DNA from: Rhodobacter sp.
GTDB lineage: Bacteria; Pseudomonadota; Alphaproteobacteria; Rhodobacterales; Rhodobacteraceae
Assembly (NCBI GenBank): GCA_027484145.1
Contig: JAIXUH010000005.1
Coordinates: 1-64,000, forward strand
Direction: 5' to 3'
Length of the DNA stretch: 64,000 nt
Below the pieces are notes generated by a model. It was not told the origin of the DNA, ran no database searches, and worked only from the letters and a program-made list of their open reading frames with translations. Of the stretch, positions 34,819 to 43,525 are shown piece after piece. The translations under genes were made by a program, and so were the position numbers. The first letter of the stretch is position 1. Every line of letters starts with the position of its first letter.

Positions 34819-34990
34819 ATTGTCGCCCTTTACCCGCGAAAAGAACAGGGCGCTGGTCGCAGCGCATTGATCTTGACTGACCAAGGCACTCACTACGACA
34901 CTCTGGCCATAAAGTTAAATGTTTCGGGGCAGACATCAAGGCAGAAATTCGCTCCGCCCCCACCAGAATTTTTCTTTTCTTGACAACGAC

Positions 34991-35344
34991 TTAACCTGCG
35001 ATCAGATCAGCCAGTTGCTGCTTTCGATAGGGCTTGGGCAGAATGGCAAAAACGTTTGGAAGCACTTCTCCCTGCATCAGAGCGGTATCCATGTTTCCTG
35101 TCACCAGAATGATCTTTAGGCTTGGCCGCAGGTCAGCCGCCGCCTTTGCCAGTTCCACCCCGTTCATCCCGCCCGGCATCATCACATCGGAAAAGAGAAA
35201 ATCGAAACTGGCCTGCGTTCGCAGGATTTCCAGCGCTTGGCGCCCGTCGCTGGCGGCTTGCACCGTATGACCCAGCTTCAGCAGCATCTGATATCCAACC
35301 TCACGAACAAGGTCGTCATCATCAACGATCAGGACATGTGGCAT
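34991..35344 (-). CDS. Single-domain response regulator (receiver only)
   Basis: A 117-residue CheY-like receiver: HVLIVDDDDLVREVGYQMLL with the acidic pocket, phospho-Asp in FLFSDVMMPGGMNGVELA, Thr/Ser switch in IILVTGNMD and the Lys in AILPKPYRKQQL. It has no output domain. The receiver of the downstream hybrid kinase shares the FSD/FTDVMxPGGMNG and KPYR signature, suggesting both came from one duplication and may exchange phosphate in a relay. ATG 35344 has AAAGGG about six bases upstream; an in-frame start at 35371 is not needed. First gene of the leftward signalling cluster. Confidence 0.9.
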   Translation of the reverse strand: MPHVLIVDDDDLVREVGYQMLLKLGHTVQAASDGRQALEILRTQASFDFLFSDVMMPGGMNGVELAKAAADLRPSLKIILVTGNMDTALMQGEVLPNVFAILPKPYRKQQLADLIAG

Positions 35345-35730
35345 GGCAGCCCTTTCGGTTCTGGAACGCAAAGATGCCGATCCTGCCGCACCCAGCTAAG
35401 ACTTTGGATTGCAATGCTCCCCCCGACTCACCCTCAGGTTTCATAATGAAGATTTTATGGCGATCACATAGGGAAATCGGCTGTGCCGATACGCGCCGCT
35501 GCGTCACGCCGAAAGATAACGTCATCGCCGCTTTGCCCTCCGCCCGCCGTCAACCTGTGGTTCCTGCGCTGCACCCATGGCAAAGTCGCATGCTGCTGAA
35601 AAAATAATCAGAACCTGCACCTGTGCCTACTATACCGCCATCTTCGATGGGGGGCGTTGCGGAAGCGGGATGAAGGGTTTGCCTTGGCCGCAAATCCTGA
35701 AAACCCGGCTGAAGTTGCAGGGGCATCGGC
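35345..35730. other. Divergent promoter region between signalling cluster and nasT
   Basis: About 390 bases with no supportable gene; short open frames on both strands look like noise. It must hold promoters for the leftward receiver gene and the rightward nasT. The stretch near 35600-35630 is AT-richer than its surroundings and includes TATACC, a possible sigma-70 minus-10, but no convincing minus-35 or sigma-54 element was found. Confidence 0.4.
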
Positions 35731-36312
35731 ATGGCACGTCTGTCTATCATCGTGGTCGAGCGTGATCGGGAGCGCGCCTTGCGCATTGTCGATGGGCTGA
35801 TGGCTTCAGGCGACCATGCCATCACCGTGATTGCCGAAGAAACCGGCCTTGCCCGCCGTATCGCCGAACAAAAGCCTGATATCGTGCTGATCGATGTGGC
35901 GGACCCGTCGCGCGACGTGCTGGAAGAATTGGCGCTGGTGTCAGGTCCGATGGAACGCCCCGTGGCCATGTTCGTGGACAGGTCTGATGAACACCTGACC
36001 CGCGCCGCGATCGAGGCCGGAGTGTCAGCCTATGTTGTCGATGGACTGCAGCCCGAACGGATCAAGCCGATCCTTGATGCCGCGATTGCGCGGTTTCACA
36101 TGTTCCAGAAAATGCGCGCCGAACTGGCCGCCACCAAGGCCGCCTTGGAGGAACGCAAGATCATTGACCGCGCCAAGGCCATTTTGATGAAGGCCCGCGG
36201 CATTGATGAAGAAGCCGCCTATGCCCTGTTGCGCAAAACGGCGATGGACCAGAAACGGCGGGTGGCTGACATCGCGCAGCAACTGGTGATGGCGGCGGGA
36301 TTGCTGACATGA
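35731..36312 (+). CDS. nasT: ANTAR-domain antiterminator of nitrate assimilation
   Basis: A 193-residue RNA-binding regulator. The N-terminal pseudo-receiver (LSIIVVERDRERALRIVDGL, DIVLIDVADPSRD) is followed by a coiled-coil and the ANTAR domain ALEERKIIDRAKAILMKARG with AAYALLRKTAMDQKRRVADI. NasT binds two-hairpin RNA leaders and lets transcription pass a terminator; NasS holds it inactive when nitrate is absent. Its stop overlaps the nasS start (ATGA at 36309-36312). A matching two-hairpin leader with a terminator is found at 37594-37702, before the transporter and reductase genes. Confidence 0.95.
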   Translation: MARLSIIVVERDRERALRIVDGLMASGDHAITVIAEETGLARRIAEQKPDIVLIDVADPSRDVLEELALVSGPMERPVAMFVDRSDEHLTRAAIEAGVSAYVVDGLQPERIKPILDAAIARFHMFQKMRAELAATKAALEERKIIDRAKAILMKARGIDEEAAYALLRKTAMDQKRRVADIAQQLVMAAGLLT

Positions 36313-37484
36313 GCCTTGCCCCCCTGCGCCTTGGCTATGTGCCGCTGATCGACGCCGCCCCCCTGATCGTGGCGCGCGAGCTGGGCTTTGATGCCGAAGA
36401 AGGACTGCGCTTTGATCTGATCCGCCTGCAAAGCTGGGCACAATGCCGCGACATGCTGGGTATGGGCAGCATTGATGCCGCGCATATGCTTGTGCCCCTG
36501 CCTATCGCGCAGGCACTGGGGCTGGGCCCGGCCTATCCGCGCTTTGATCTGGCGATGGTCTTGTCCGTCGGGGGGCAGGCGATTGTGGTCAGCGCGGCCC
36601 TTGCCGATGCGATGCGCGCACAGGGCCATGGCTTTGGCTTTGGCGACCCTTTGGCGGCGCGCGCGGCGCTGCAGGCGGTGGCAGGCGGGCGTTTGCGGGT
36701 GGGTGTGCCGTTCCCGTTTTCAACACAGGCCGAACTGGTGCTGCGCTGGTTGGCCGGAACCGACCTTGGCGCAGGCGTGTCTATTCATACCGTGCCGCCG
36801 CCGCTGATGGCCGATGCACTGGCGGTGGGCGAGGTTGACGCCTTCTGCGTGGGCGAACCTTGGGCCTCTTATGCCGTTGAACGCGGTGTGGGGGCACTGG
36901 TGCTGGCGGGGCGGTCGATCTGGGCCTCGCCGCCCGAAAAGGGGCTGGTGTTGACCCGCGACTTTACTGAGGCGCGGCCCGACGAGACCGGGCGCATGAT
37001 GCGGGCCATCTGGCGCGCCTGCCGCTGGCTGGACCAAGCCGACAACCGTAGCACGGCGGCGGAAATCCTGTCGCGGCCCGACTACCTGAACCTGCCCCCG
37101 GAACTGAGCGAGCGCGGCCTTCTAGGCCGTCTGCATGTCACTGCGGCAGGCGAGGTCCGGCATTTTTCCGGCTTTATCCGCTTTCACGACGGGGCGGCGA
37201 ATTTCCCGTGGCGCAGTCTGGCCGCTTTGCTGGCGCAACGAATCGCGCTGCGGCACGGGCTGAATGTGGACTGGGCGATGGAACAGGCGATGGGTTGTTT
37301 TCGCACGGACCTTTATCGCCAGCACCTGCGTCAGGCCGGGGCGGACCTGCCCGGCGCTTCGTCCCGGATCGAGGGGTCGATGGTGCATGCTACGGCCGTT
37401 GCATCGGAAATGGGGCAGATGATTCTGGGGCCAGATGCCTTTTTTGATGGCGAAACCTTTGATCCGGCGTTCGCGGCGCGCTGA
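36309..37484 (+). CDS. nasS: Nitrate sensor NasS (CmpA/NrtA-like, cytoplasmic)
   Basis: A 391-residue nitrate-binding protein without a signal peptide, starting MSLAPLRLGYVPLIDAAPLI. The CmpA/NrtA fold is shown by VDAFCVGEPWASYAVERGVG, VGVPFPFSTQAELVLRWLAG and the C-terminal DGETFDPAFAAR. NasS binds NasT and releases it when it binds nitrate or nitrite. It is a paralogue of the periplasmic binding protein NrtA encoded after the leader, which shares AFCVGEPW and FFDG-TFDPA but carries a Tat signal. Overlaps nasT by four bases. About 280 bases of leader and terminator follow. Confidence 0.94.
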   Translation: MSLAPLRLGYVPLIDAAPLIVARELGFDAEEGLRFDLIRLQSWAQCRDMLGMGSIDAAHMLVPLPIAQALGLGPAYPRFDLAMVLSVGGQAIVVSAALADAMRAQGHGFGFGDPLAARAALQAVAGGRLRVGVPFPFSTQAELVLRWLAGTDLGAGVSIHTVPPPLMADALAVGEVDAFCVGEPWASYAVERGVGALVLAGRSIWASPPEKGLVLTRDFTEARPDETGRMMRAIWRACRWLDQADNRSTAAEILSRPDYLNLPPELSERGLLGRLHVTAAGEVRHFSGFIRFHDGAANFPWRSLAALLAQRIALRHGLNVDWAMEQAMGCFRTDLYRQHLRQAGADLPGASSRIEGSMVHATAVASEMGQMILGPDAFFDGETFDPAFAAR

Positions 37485-37593
37485 TAATTTCGGCAACACC
37501 CCGCCTTGCTGCGGAAAGGCTATGCTGCTGCCGCAAAGATGCCATGCCGCGCTTGCACAGTGGCCCCGGACGCGGCACGCTGAAGGCATCGGT

Positions 37594-37637
37594 GAGGCAA
37601 TGGCGCTTCCTGATACAAACTTTCCGCAAAGATGCGG
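37594..37637 (+). ncRNA. Two-hairpin ANTAR (NasT) target in the leader of the nitrate operon
   Basis: Hairpin P1 is GAGGC (37594-37598) paired with GCTTC (37605-37609, one G-U) around the hexaloop AATGGC. Hairpin P2 is CCGC (37624-37627) paired with GCGG (37634-37637) around the hexaloop AAAGAT. Both loops are six bases with A first and G fourth, which is the consensus recognised by ANTAR proteins such as NasR and EutV. A 14-base linker separates them. They lie about 170 bases before nrtA and 20 bases before an intrinsic terminator. NasT from the gene just upstream is the obvious ligand; binding would relieve termination. Confidence 0.75.
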
Positions 37638-37657
37638 TCCCCCGATTTGGCAATGAC

Positions 37658-37702
37658 GCCGCCCCTCCTGTGCCCTTTGGGCCAAGGTTGAGGCGGCTTT
37701 TT
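37658..37702 (+). terminator. Intrinsic terminator in the nitrate operon leader (NasT-controlled)
   Basis: GCCGCC (37658-37663) pairs with GGCGGC (37692-37697), an inner GCCC/GGGC stem (37672-37675 with 37679-37682) extends the hairpin, and five T residues follow (37698-37702). It stands 64 bases before the nrtA start, after the two ANTAR hairpins, the position expected for antitermination control. TTGGC (37647-37651) could pair with GCCAA (37681-37685) and compete with the inner stem; that alternative pairing is only a suggestion. Confidence 0.75.
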
Positions 37703-37766
37703 GCTGTTCAGCCGATGCCCCGCCCCGCCCGATGCTGCGGGGCTCACAGCCAGAGGAACCGTCCGC

Positions 37767-39059
37767 ATGACCCTGATCCGCTCCACCCGCCGCAGCTTTC
37801 TGAAATCCGGTCTTGGCATTGCTGCCACCGTCGCCGCCGCCCGCATCGCTCTGCCCGGTGGCGCTTGGGCCGCCACCGCCACGCCGGAAGTGACGGGCGC
37901 CAAGCTGGGCTATATCGCGCTGACCGATAGCGCGCCCCTGATCATCGCGCTGGAAAAAGGACTTTTTGCCAAGCATGGCATGCCCGATGTGCTGGTGGAA
38001 AAGCAGGCCAGCTGGGGCGCCACACGCGACAACATGGCGCTTGGGTCAGCTGCGGGCGGCATTGATGGCGGCCATATCCTGCGGCCCAAGGTACATCTTT
38101 ATGCCACTGGCAAGGTGATGCAGAACAATCAACCACTACCGATGTATACGCTGCTGAACCTGAACGATCAGTGCCAAGGTATCTCGGTCGCCCAGTCTTA
38201 TGCCGATACTGGCGTTGGTCTGAGTGCGGCCCCGCTGAAAGACGCTTTTGCCGCCAAGCGCGCCGCGGGGGCCGAGGTGCCGGTTGCCATCACCTTCCCC
38301 GGTGGGACGCATGATCTGTGGATGCGCTACTGGCTGGCCGCGGGCGGCATTGATCCGACCACGGACGTTGACATGATCGTGGTGCCACCGCCGCAGATGG
38401 TGGCCAACATGAAGGTCGGCAACATGGAGGCCTTCTGCGTGGGCGAGCCGTGGAATGAGCAATTGGTCAATCAGGGCATCGGCTTTACCGCCGCCACCAC
38501 CGGCGAAGTCTGGTCCAACCACCCCGAAAAGGTGCTGGGTATGCGGGCCGACTGGGTCGATGCCAACCCAAATGCCACCGTTGCCCTGATGATGGCGGTG
38601 ATGGAGGCGCAGATGTGGTGCGATGATGCCGCCAACAAGGACGAGATGGCCGAAATCGTGGGCAAGCGGCAATGGTATAACGTGCCGGTCAAGGACATCA
38701 TCGGCCGCATCAAGGGCGACATCAACTATGGCAACGGGCGCACCGTTTCGGACCCCAAGCTTGCGATGAAGTTCTGGGGCGCCAAGGGCGAAACGTCTTT
38801 CCCTTGGAAATCGCTGGATACCTGGTTTGTCACAGAGAACAAGCGCTGGGGCACCTTTGGTGGCGATCTGGACACCAAAGCGCTGGTCGACTCCACCAAC
38901 CGCAGCGACCTGTGGCTGCAGGCGGCGGCGGGCTTGGGCCTTGATACGGCAGGCTTTGGCGACAGCCGCGGGGTCGAGACATTCTTTGATGGCAAGACCT
39001 TCGATCCGGCCAACCCGGATGCCTATCTCGACAGCCTGTCGATCAAGGCCATGGCATAA
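37767..39059 (+). CDS. nrtA: Nitrate ABC transporter substrate-binding protein, Tat-exported
   Basis: A 430-residue periplasmic nitrate/nitrite-binding protein of the NrtA/CmpA family. The Tat signal STRRSFLKSGLGIAATVAAA is followed by a probable cleavage after GAWA. Family marks are LGYIALTDSAPLIIALEKGL, ITFPGGTHDLWMRYWLAAGG, MEAFCVGEPWNEQLVNQGIG and TSFPWKSLDTWFVTENKRWG. ATG 37767 has GAGGAA eight bases upstream; the open frame before it belongs to the terminator. First gene after the leader, and the start of nrtABD-nirBD-nasA-cobA. Confidence 0.94.
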   Translation: MTLIRSTRRSFLKSGLGIAATVAAARIALPGGAWAATATPEVTGAKLGYIALTDSAPLIIALEKGLFAKHGMPDVLVEKQASWGATRDNMALGSAAGGIDGGHILRPKVHLYATGKVMQNNQPLPMYTLLNLNDQCQGISVAQSYADTGVGLSAAPLKDAFAAKRAAGAEVPVAITFPGGTHDLWMRYWLAAGGIDPTTDVDMIVVPPPQMVANMKVGNMEAFCVGEPWNEQLVNQGIGFTAATTGEVWSNHPEKVLGMRADWVDANPNATVALMMAVMEAQMWCDDAANKDEMAEIVGKRQWYNVPVKDIIGRIKGDINYGNGRTVSDPKLAMKFWGAKGETSFPWKSLDTWFVTENKRWGTFGGDLDTKALVDSTNRSDLWLQAAAGLGLDTAGFGDSRGVETFFDGKTFDPANPDAYLDSLSIKAMA

Positions 39060-39070
39060 GGGGGTCCGTG

Positions 39071-39955
39071 ATGAACGTGACGGTCCTGAAACCCGCGCCA
39101 TCCCCTGCGCCCAAACCAGCCGCACAGGTTCTGGCTCTTCCGGTGGTAGCCAAACGCCCGCAGTGGATAGCTGGCCTTGGCCGCGTTCTGGGCGAAAGCG
39201 TGGCCCCGCCGGTGGTGGTGCTGGGCGTGCTTTTGCTGATCTGGCAGATCGCGTTTTCGGGCGCGGGTTCAGGGCTGCCTGCGCCCACCGACGTGTGGGA
39301 GCAAAGCCGCGAACTGATCACCAGCCCATTCTTTGTCTATGGCACACAGGACATTGGCCTTGGCTGGCGGGTGCTGACCTCGCTAGAGCGGGTCGCTTAT
39401 GGCTTTGGTCTGGCGGCCGTCGTCGGCGTGCTGGTGGGGGCGATCCTTGGGCAATCGGCGCTGATGATGCGCGGCTTTGACCCGATCTTTCAGGTCTTGC
39501 GCACCGTGCCGCCGCTGGCGTGGTTGCCCATTTCGCTGGCCGCCTTCATGGATAGCGGGCCAAGCGCCATCTTCGTGATCTTCATCACCGCCATCTGGCC
39601 CATCATCATCAACACCGCCGCTGGCGTGCGCGCGATTCCGCAAGACTACCGCAACGTCGCCGCCGTCCTGCGCCTGAACCAGATCGAGTTTTTCTTCAAG
39701 ATCATGGTGCCAAGTGCCGCACCTTACATCTTTTCCGGCCTGCGCATCGGGGTGGGCCTGTCATGGCTGGCCATCGTTGCGGCGGAAATGCTGACCGGTG
39801 GCGTCGGCATCGGGTTCTTCATCTGGGACGCGTGGAACAGCAGCAGGCTGACCGACATCATCGTGGCGCTGGTCTACATCGGCCTGACCGGCTTTGTGCT
39901 GGACCGTCTGGTCGGCTGGATCGGGCGCGTCGTGTCGCGCGGCACAACGGAGTAG
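39071..39955 (+). CDS. nrtB: Nitrate ABC transporter permease
   Basis: A 294-residue inner-membrane permease of the NrtB/SsuC type. A Pro-rich cytoplasmic N-terminus precedes about six helices (VVVLGVLLLIWQIAFSGAG first). The EAA loop RNVAAVLRLNQIEFFFKIMV contacts the ATPase. ATG 39071 is taken with GGGG six bases upstream; the GTG three bases earlier is less well placed. It is twelve bases after nrtA and five bases before nrtD, with no other permease gene, so it works as a homodimer as in related nitrate and taurine systems. Confidence 0.93.
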   Translation: MNVTVLKPAPSPAPKPAAQVLALPVVAKRPQWIAGLGRVLGESVAPPVVVLGVLLLIWQIAFSGAGSGLPAPTDVWEQSRELITSPFFVYGTQDIGLGWRVLTSLERVAYGFGLAAVVGVLVGAILGQSALMMRGFDPIFQVLRTVPPLAWLPISLAAFMDSGPSAIFVIFITAIWPIIINTAAGVRAIPQDYRNVAAVLRLNQIEFFFKIMVPSAAPYIFSGLRIGVGLSWLAIVAAEMLTGGVGIGFFIWDAWNSSRLTDIIVALVYIGLTGFVLDRLVGWIGRVVSRGTTE

Positions 39956-39960
39956 GGACC

Positions 39961-40761
39961 ATGGATCAAAGCTATCTGAAAATCGACCGCGTGTTCAAAA
40001 GCTACTCCAAAGGCCCCAAGACGACCGAGGTATTGGCCGACATTCGTCTGACCATCGACAAGGGTGAATTCGTGTCGATCATCGGCCATTCGGGCTGCGG
40101 GAAATCGACCCTGCTGAACCTGATTGCGGGGCTGACCGTGGTGACGACGGGCGCCATCAAGCTGGAGGGGCGCGAGGTGAATGCGCCCGGCCCTGACCGC
40201 GCCGTGGTGTTTCAAAACCACAGCCTGCTGCCTTGGCTCAGCGTCTATGACAACGTGAAACTGGCCGTTTCAAAGGTGTTCGGGTCGAAAAAGACCAAGG
40301 CAGAGCGCCATGACTGGATCATGCAGAACCTTGATCTGGTGCAGATGACCCATGCTTCCGACAAGCGCCCCGGCGAGATTTCGGGCGGCATGCGGCAGCG
40401 GGTGGGCATTGCGCGCGCTTTGGCGATGGAGCCGAAGATCCTGCTGCTGGACGAACCCTTTGGCGCGCTGGATGCGCTGACCCGGGCGCACCTGCAAGAC
40501 GCGGTAATGGATATTCATGCCCGGCTGGGCAACACCATGATCATGATCACCCATGATGTTGATGAGGCGGTCCTTCTGGCCGACCGCATCGTGATGATGA
40601 CCAATGGCCCCGCCGCCACAATCGGCGATGTGCTGCCCGTGGCCATTCCCCGCCCGCGTGACCGCATCGCCCTTGCCAGCCACCCCGATTACGTCCGCGC
40701 CCGCGAAGCGGTGCTGCGGTTCTTGTATGAACGTCACCGTTTCGTCGAAGCGGCGGAGTAG
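39961..40761 (+). CDS. nrtD: Nitrate ABC transporter ATPase
   Basis: A 266-residue ATP-binding subunit: Walker A IIGHSGCGKSTLLNLIAGL, Q-loop VVFQNHSLLPWLS, signature PGEISGGMRQRVGIARALAM, Walker B ILLLDEPFGALD and switch His in MIMITHDVDEAV. It lacks the C-terminal NrtA-like domain of cyanobacterial NrtC, so it is the NrtD type. The open frame upstream of ATG 39961 overlaps nrtB and is not used. The next gene, nirB, starts five bases later, linking uptake to reduction. Confidence 0.95.
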   Translation: MDQSYLKIDRVFKSYSKGPKTTEVLADIRLTIDKGEFVSIIGHSGCGKSTLLNLIAGLTVVTTGAIKLEGREVNAPGPDRAVVFQNHSLLPWLSVYDNVKLAVSKVFGSKKTKAERHDWIMQNLDLVQMTHASDKRPGEISGGMRQRVGIARALAMEPKILLLDEPFGALDALTRAHLQDAVMDIHARLGNTMIMITHDVDEAVLLADRIVMMTNGPAATIGDVLPVAIPRPRDRIALASHPDYVRAREAVLRFLYERHRFVEAAE

Positions 40762-40766
40762 ATCAA

Positions 40767-43193
40767 ATGAAACAGAAACTTGTTGTGATCGGCGCGGGCA
40801 TGGCCTCGGGCCGGATGCTGGAGCATATCTTCGACGCGGGTGGCACCTTTGATGTGACGCTGTTCAACGCCGAACCGCGCGGCAACTATAACCGGCTGAT
40901 GCTGTCGCCGGTGCTGTCGGGCGAAAAGACCTATGACCAGATCGTCACGCATGGCGCCGACTGGTATGCCGCGCAGGGCGTTGATTGCCGCTTTGGCGAA
41001 CCCGTGGTGCGGATCGACCGCACCAGTAAGGTGGTCTATTCCAACGCAGGCGGGGTGCCCTACGACGCGCTGGTTATTGCCACGGGGTCGGCCCCGTTCA
41101 TCATTCCGGTGCCGGGACGTGATCTGAAAGGCGTCTGCACCTATCGTGATCTGGAAGATACCAACGCCATGATTGCCGCCAGCCGCCCCGGCGCCAAGGC
41201 GGTGGTCATCGGTGGTGGCCTGCTGGGGCTGGAGGCCGCCGCTGGCATGGCCGCACGCGGGGCCGAAGTGACGGTGATTCACCTGATGGGTCACCTGATG
41301 GAACGCCAGCTTGACCCTGCCGCAGGCTATCTGCTGCAAAAGGATCTGGAGGCGCGCGGCATCCGCGTGCACTGCAAGGGGGCCACCAAAGCCATCCTTG
41401 GCACGGACCGGGTTGAAGCCGTGGTGCTGGAGGATGGCACGGTCTATCCCGCCGATCTGGTCTGCATGGCTGTCGGCATCCGCCCCGAAGTGCGGCTTGC
41501 CAATGACGCGCATCTGGACGTGGGGCGTGGCATCACTGTGAATGACCAGATGCGCACATCTGACCCGGCGATCTTTGCGCTCGGGGAATGTGTGGAACAT
41601 GACAAGCAACTCTTTGGCCTAGTTGCGCCGCTTTATGACCAGGCACGGGTGTTGGCCGCCACATTGCTTGGGCAGGAGGCCGCCTTCCAACCTGTGCAGA
41701 CCGCGACAAAGCTAAAGGTCACGGGTGTTGACCTGTTCAGCGCAGGCGATTTCGCCGATGCGCCGGGGCGCGAGGATATCGTGTTCCGCGATCCGGGGCG
41801 CGGCGTTTACAAGCGGCTGATCCTTGAAGGTGATTGTCTGCTGGGAGCGGTCATGTATGGCGATACCGCCGATGGCGCGTGGTTCTTTGACCTGATCAAG
41901 CAGGGCAAAAGCGTATCCGGCATGCGCGATACGCTGATCTTTGGCCCGGCGTTTCAGGGGGGCGCTTCCGCAAACCCTTTGGCAGCCGTTGCAGCCTTGC
42001 CGCCTGAGGCGGAGATTTGTGGCTGTAACGGCATCTGCAAAGGCCGAATTGTGGATGCGATCACCGCTGGGGCCGATACCCTCGATCAGGTGCGCACTGT
42101 GACCAAGGCGAGTGCCAGTTGCGGCACCTGCACGGGCCTTGTGGAACAGATCATGGCGCTGACGCTGGGGGACAGCTTTACCGCCAATGCCAACCCGCCC
42201 ATGTGCAAATGCACCGACCACACGCATGAAGATGTGCGGCGGCTGATCAAGTCGATGGGGCTGAAATCCATTCCGGCGGTGATGCAGGACTTGGGCTGGA
42301 AAACGGTGGGCGGCTGCGCCTCGTGCCGTCCGGCGCTGAACTATTACCTGATTGCCGATTGGCCCACAGATTATGTTGATGACCGCCAGTCGCGTTTCGT
42401 GAACGAACGCAATCACGCAAACATTCAGAAGGACGGCACTTATTCCGTTGTGCCGCGTATGTGGGGCGGCGTGACGAACCCGGCCGAATTGCGCGCCATT
42501 GCCGATGCCGCCGACAAATACAACGTGCCGATGATCAAAGTGACAGGCGGCCAGCGGATCGACCTGCTGGGCGTTCGCAAAGAAGACCTGCCCGCCATCT
42601 GGTCTGATTTCAACGCTGCCGGGATGGTGTCGGGCCACGCCTATGCCAAGGGTCTGCGCACCGTAAAAACCTGCGTAGGGACCGAGTTTTGCCGCTTTGG
42701 CACCCAAGACAGCACGGGGCTTGGGATCAGGCTGGAAAAGCTGCTCTGGGGGTCATGGACGCCTGCCAAAGTGAAACTTGGCGTCTCCGGCTGCCCAAGA
42801 AACTGCGCCGAGGCAACGTGCAAAGACATCGGCGTTGTCTGTGTGGACAGCGGGTACGAGATCAGCGTGGCCGGTGCCGCCGGTATGGACGTCAAAGAAA
42901 CCGAGTTCCTGTACAAGGCCACGACCGAGCCCGAGGTGATGGAGGTGATTGCCGCCTTTACCCAGCTTTACCGCGAAAACGCGCGGTACCTGCACCGCAT
43001 CTATAAATGGGTGGCCAAGGTGGGGCTGGACTGGTGCCGTGCACAGATCGAAGACCCCGCCAACCGCCGCGCGCTTTATGACCGCTTCATGCTGTCGCAG
43101 TCGGTCTATCAGGTTGACCCATGGGCAGAACATGCGGCCCAGCCTGCCCAATGGGCCCCCATCGCCGACCTGACGCTGAGGGCCGCAGAATGA
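40767..43193 (+). CDS. nirB: Assimilatory nitrite reductase [NAD(P)H], large subunit
   Basis: An 808-residue cytoplasmic enzyme that reduces nitrite to ammonium. The N-terminal FAD/NAD(P) domain has KLVVIGAGMASGRMLEHIFD and AKAVVIGGGLLGLEAAAGMA. A central BFD-like [2Fe-2S] domain has CGCNGICKGRIVDAI and ASCGTCTGLVEQIM, and a second cysteine set has MCKCTDHTHEDVRRL and GGCASCRPALNYYL. The C-terminal sirohaem-[4Fe-4S] domain has TCVGTEFCRFGTQDSTG and GVSGCPRNCAEATCKDIG. Length is normal. It overlaps nirD by four bases. Sirohaem precursor is supplied by cobA at the end of the operon. Confidence 0.97.
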   Translation: MKQKLVVIGAGMASGRMLEHIFDAGGTFDVTLFNAEPRGNYNRLMLSPVLSGEKTYDQIVTHGADWYAAQGVDCRFGEPVVRIDRTSKVVYSNAGGVPYDALVIATGSAPFIIPVPGRDLKGVCTYRDLEDTNAMIAASRPGAKAVVIGGGLLGLEAAAGMAARGAEVTVIHLMGHLMERQLDPAAGYLLQKDLEARGIRVHCKGATKAILGTDRVEAVVLEDGTVYPADLVCMAVGIRPEVRLANDAHLDVGRGITVNDQMRTSDPAIFALGECVEHDKQLFGLVAPLYDQARVLAATLLGQEAAFQPVQTATKLKVTGVDLFSAGDFADAPGREDIVFRDPGRGVYKRLILEGDCLLGAVMYGDTADGAWFFDLIKQGKSVSGMRDTLIFGPAFQGGASANPLAAVAALPPEAEICGCNGICKGRIVDAITAGADTLDQVRTVTKASASCGTCTGLVEQIMALTLGDSFTANANPPMCKCTDHTHEDVRRLIKSMGLKSIPAVMQDLGWKTVGGCASCRPALNYYLIADWPTDYVDDRQSRFVNERNHANIQKDGTYSVVPRMWGGVTNPAELRAIADAADKYNVPMIKVTGGQRIDLLGVRKEDLPAIWSDFNAAGMVSGHAYAKGLRTVKTCVGTEFCRFGTQDSTGLGIRLEKLLWGSWTPAKVKLGVSGCPRNCAEATCKDIGVVCVDSGYEISVAGAAGMDVKETEFLYKATTEPEVMEVIAAFTQLYRENARYLHRIYKWVAKVGLDWCRAQIEDPANRRALYDRFMLSQSVYQVDPWAEHAAQPAQWAPIADLTLRAAE

Positions 43194-43525
43194 CCGATTT
43201 CATCGACATCGCCGCACTCGTCGACATCCCCCGCCAAGGGGCGCGCGTGGTGAAAACCGCCACAGGTTGCATCGCGGTGTTCCGCACTGCCGATGATCAG
43301 GTCTTTGCGCTGCAAGATCGCTGCCCCCACAAGGGCGGGCCATTGTCCGAAGGCATCGTGCACGGCACATCTGTGACCTGTCCCCTGCATGCTGCGGTGT
43401 TTGACCTGAACTCGGGTCGGGCCACCGGGGCGGATGACTGGCAGGTGCAGACCTATGCCGTGCGGGCCGAGGGCGGGCGTGTGCTGCTGGATGCAGCGTT
43501 TCTGGCGCGTCGGTCTGCGGCATGA
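43190..43525 (+). CDS. nirD: Nitrite reductase small subunit (Rieske-type)
   Basis: A 111-residue protein with a Rieske-like fold. CPHKGGPLSEG and CPLHAAVFDLNSG carry both Cys-x-His pairs, so a [2Fe-2S] cluster is likely, unlike NirD proteins that have lost the ligands. It assists NirB in nitrite reduction. ATG 43190 overlaps the nirB stop (ATGA) and its own stop overlaps the nominal nasA start (43522-43525); an upstream in-frame start at 43121 lies inside nirB and is rejected. Confidence 0.94.
   Translation: MTDFIDIAALVDIPRQGARVVKTATGCIAVFRTADDQVFALQDRCPHKGGPLSEGIVHGTSVTCPLHAAVFDLNSGRATGADDWQVQTYAVRAEGGRVLLDAAFLARRSAA

Noticed and set aside
37510-37535. Sigma-54 promoter before the nitrate operon
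   Set aside because: GG and GC at the right spacing (37518-37531) are present, but the rest of the minus-24/minus-12 consensus is poor.
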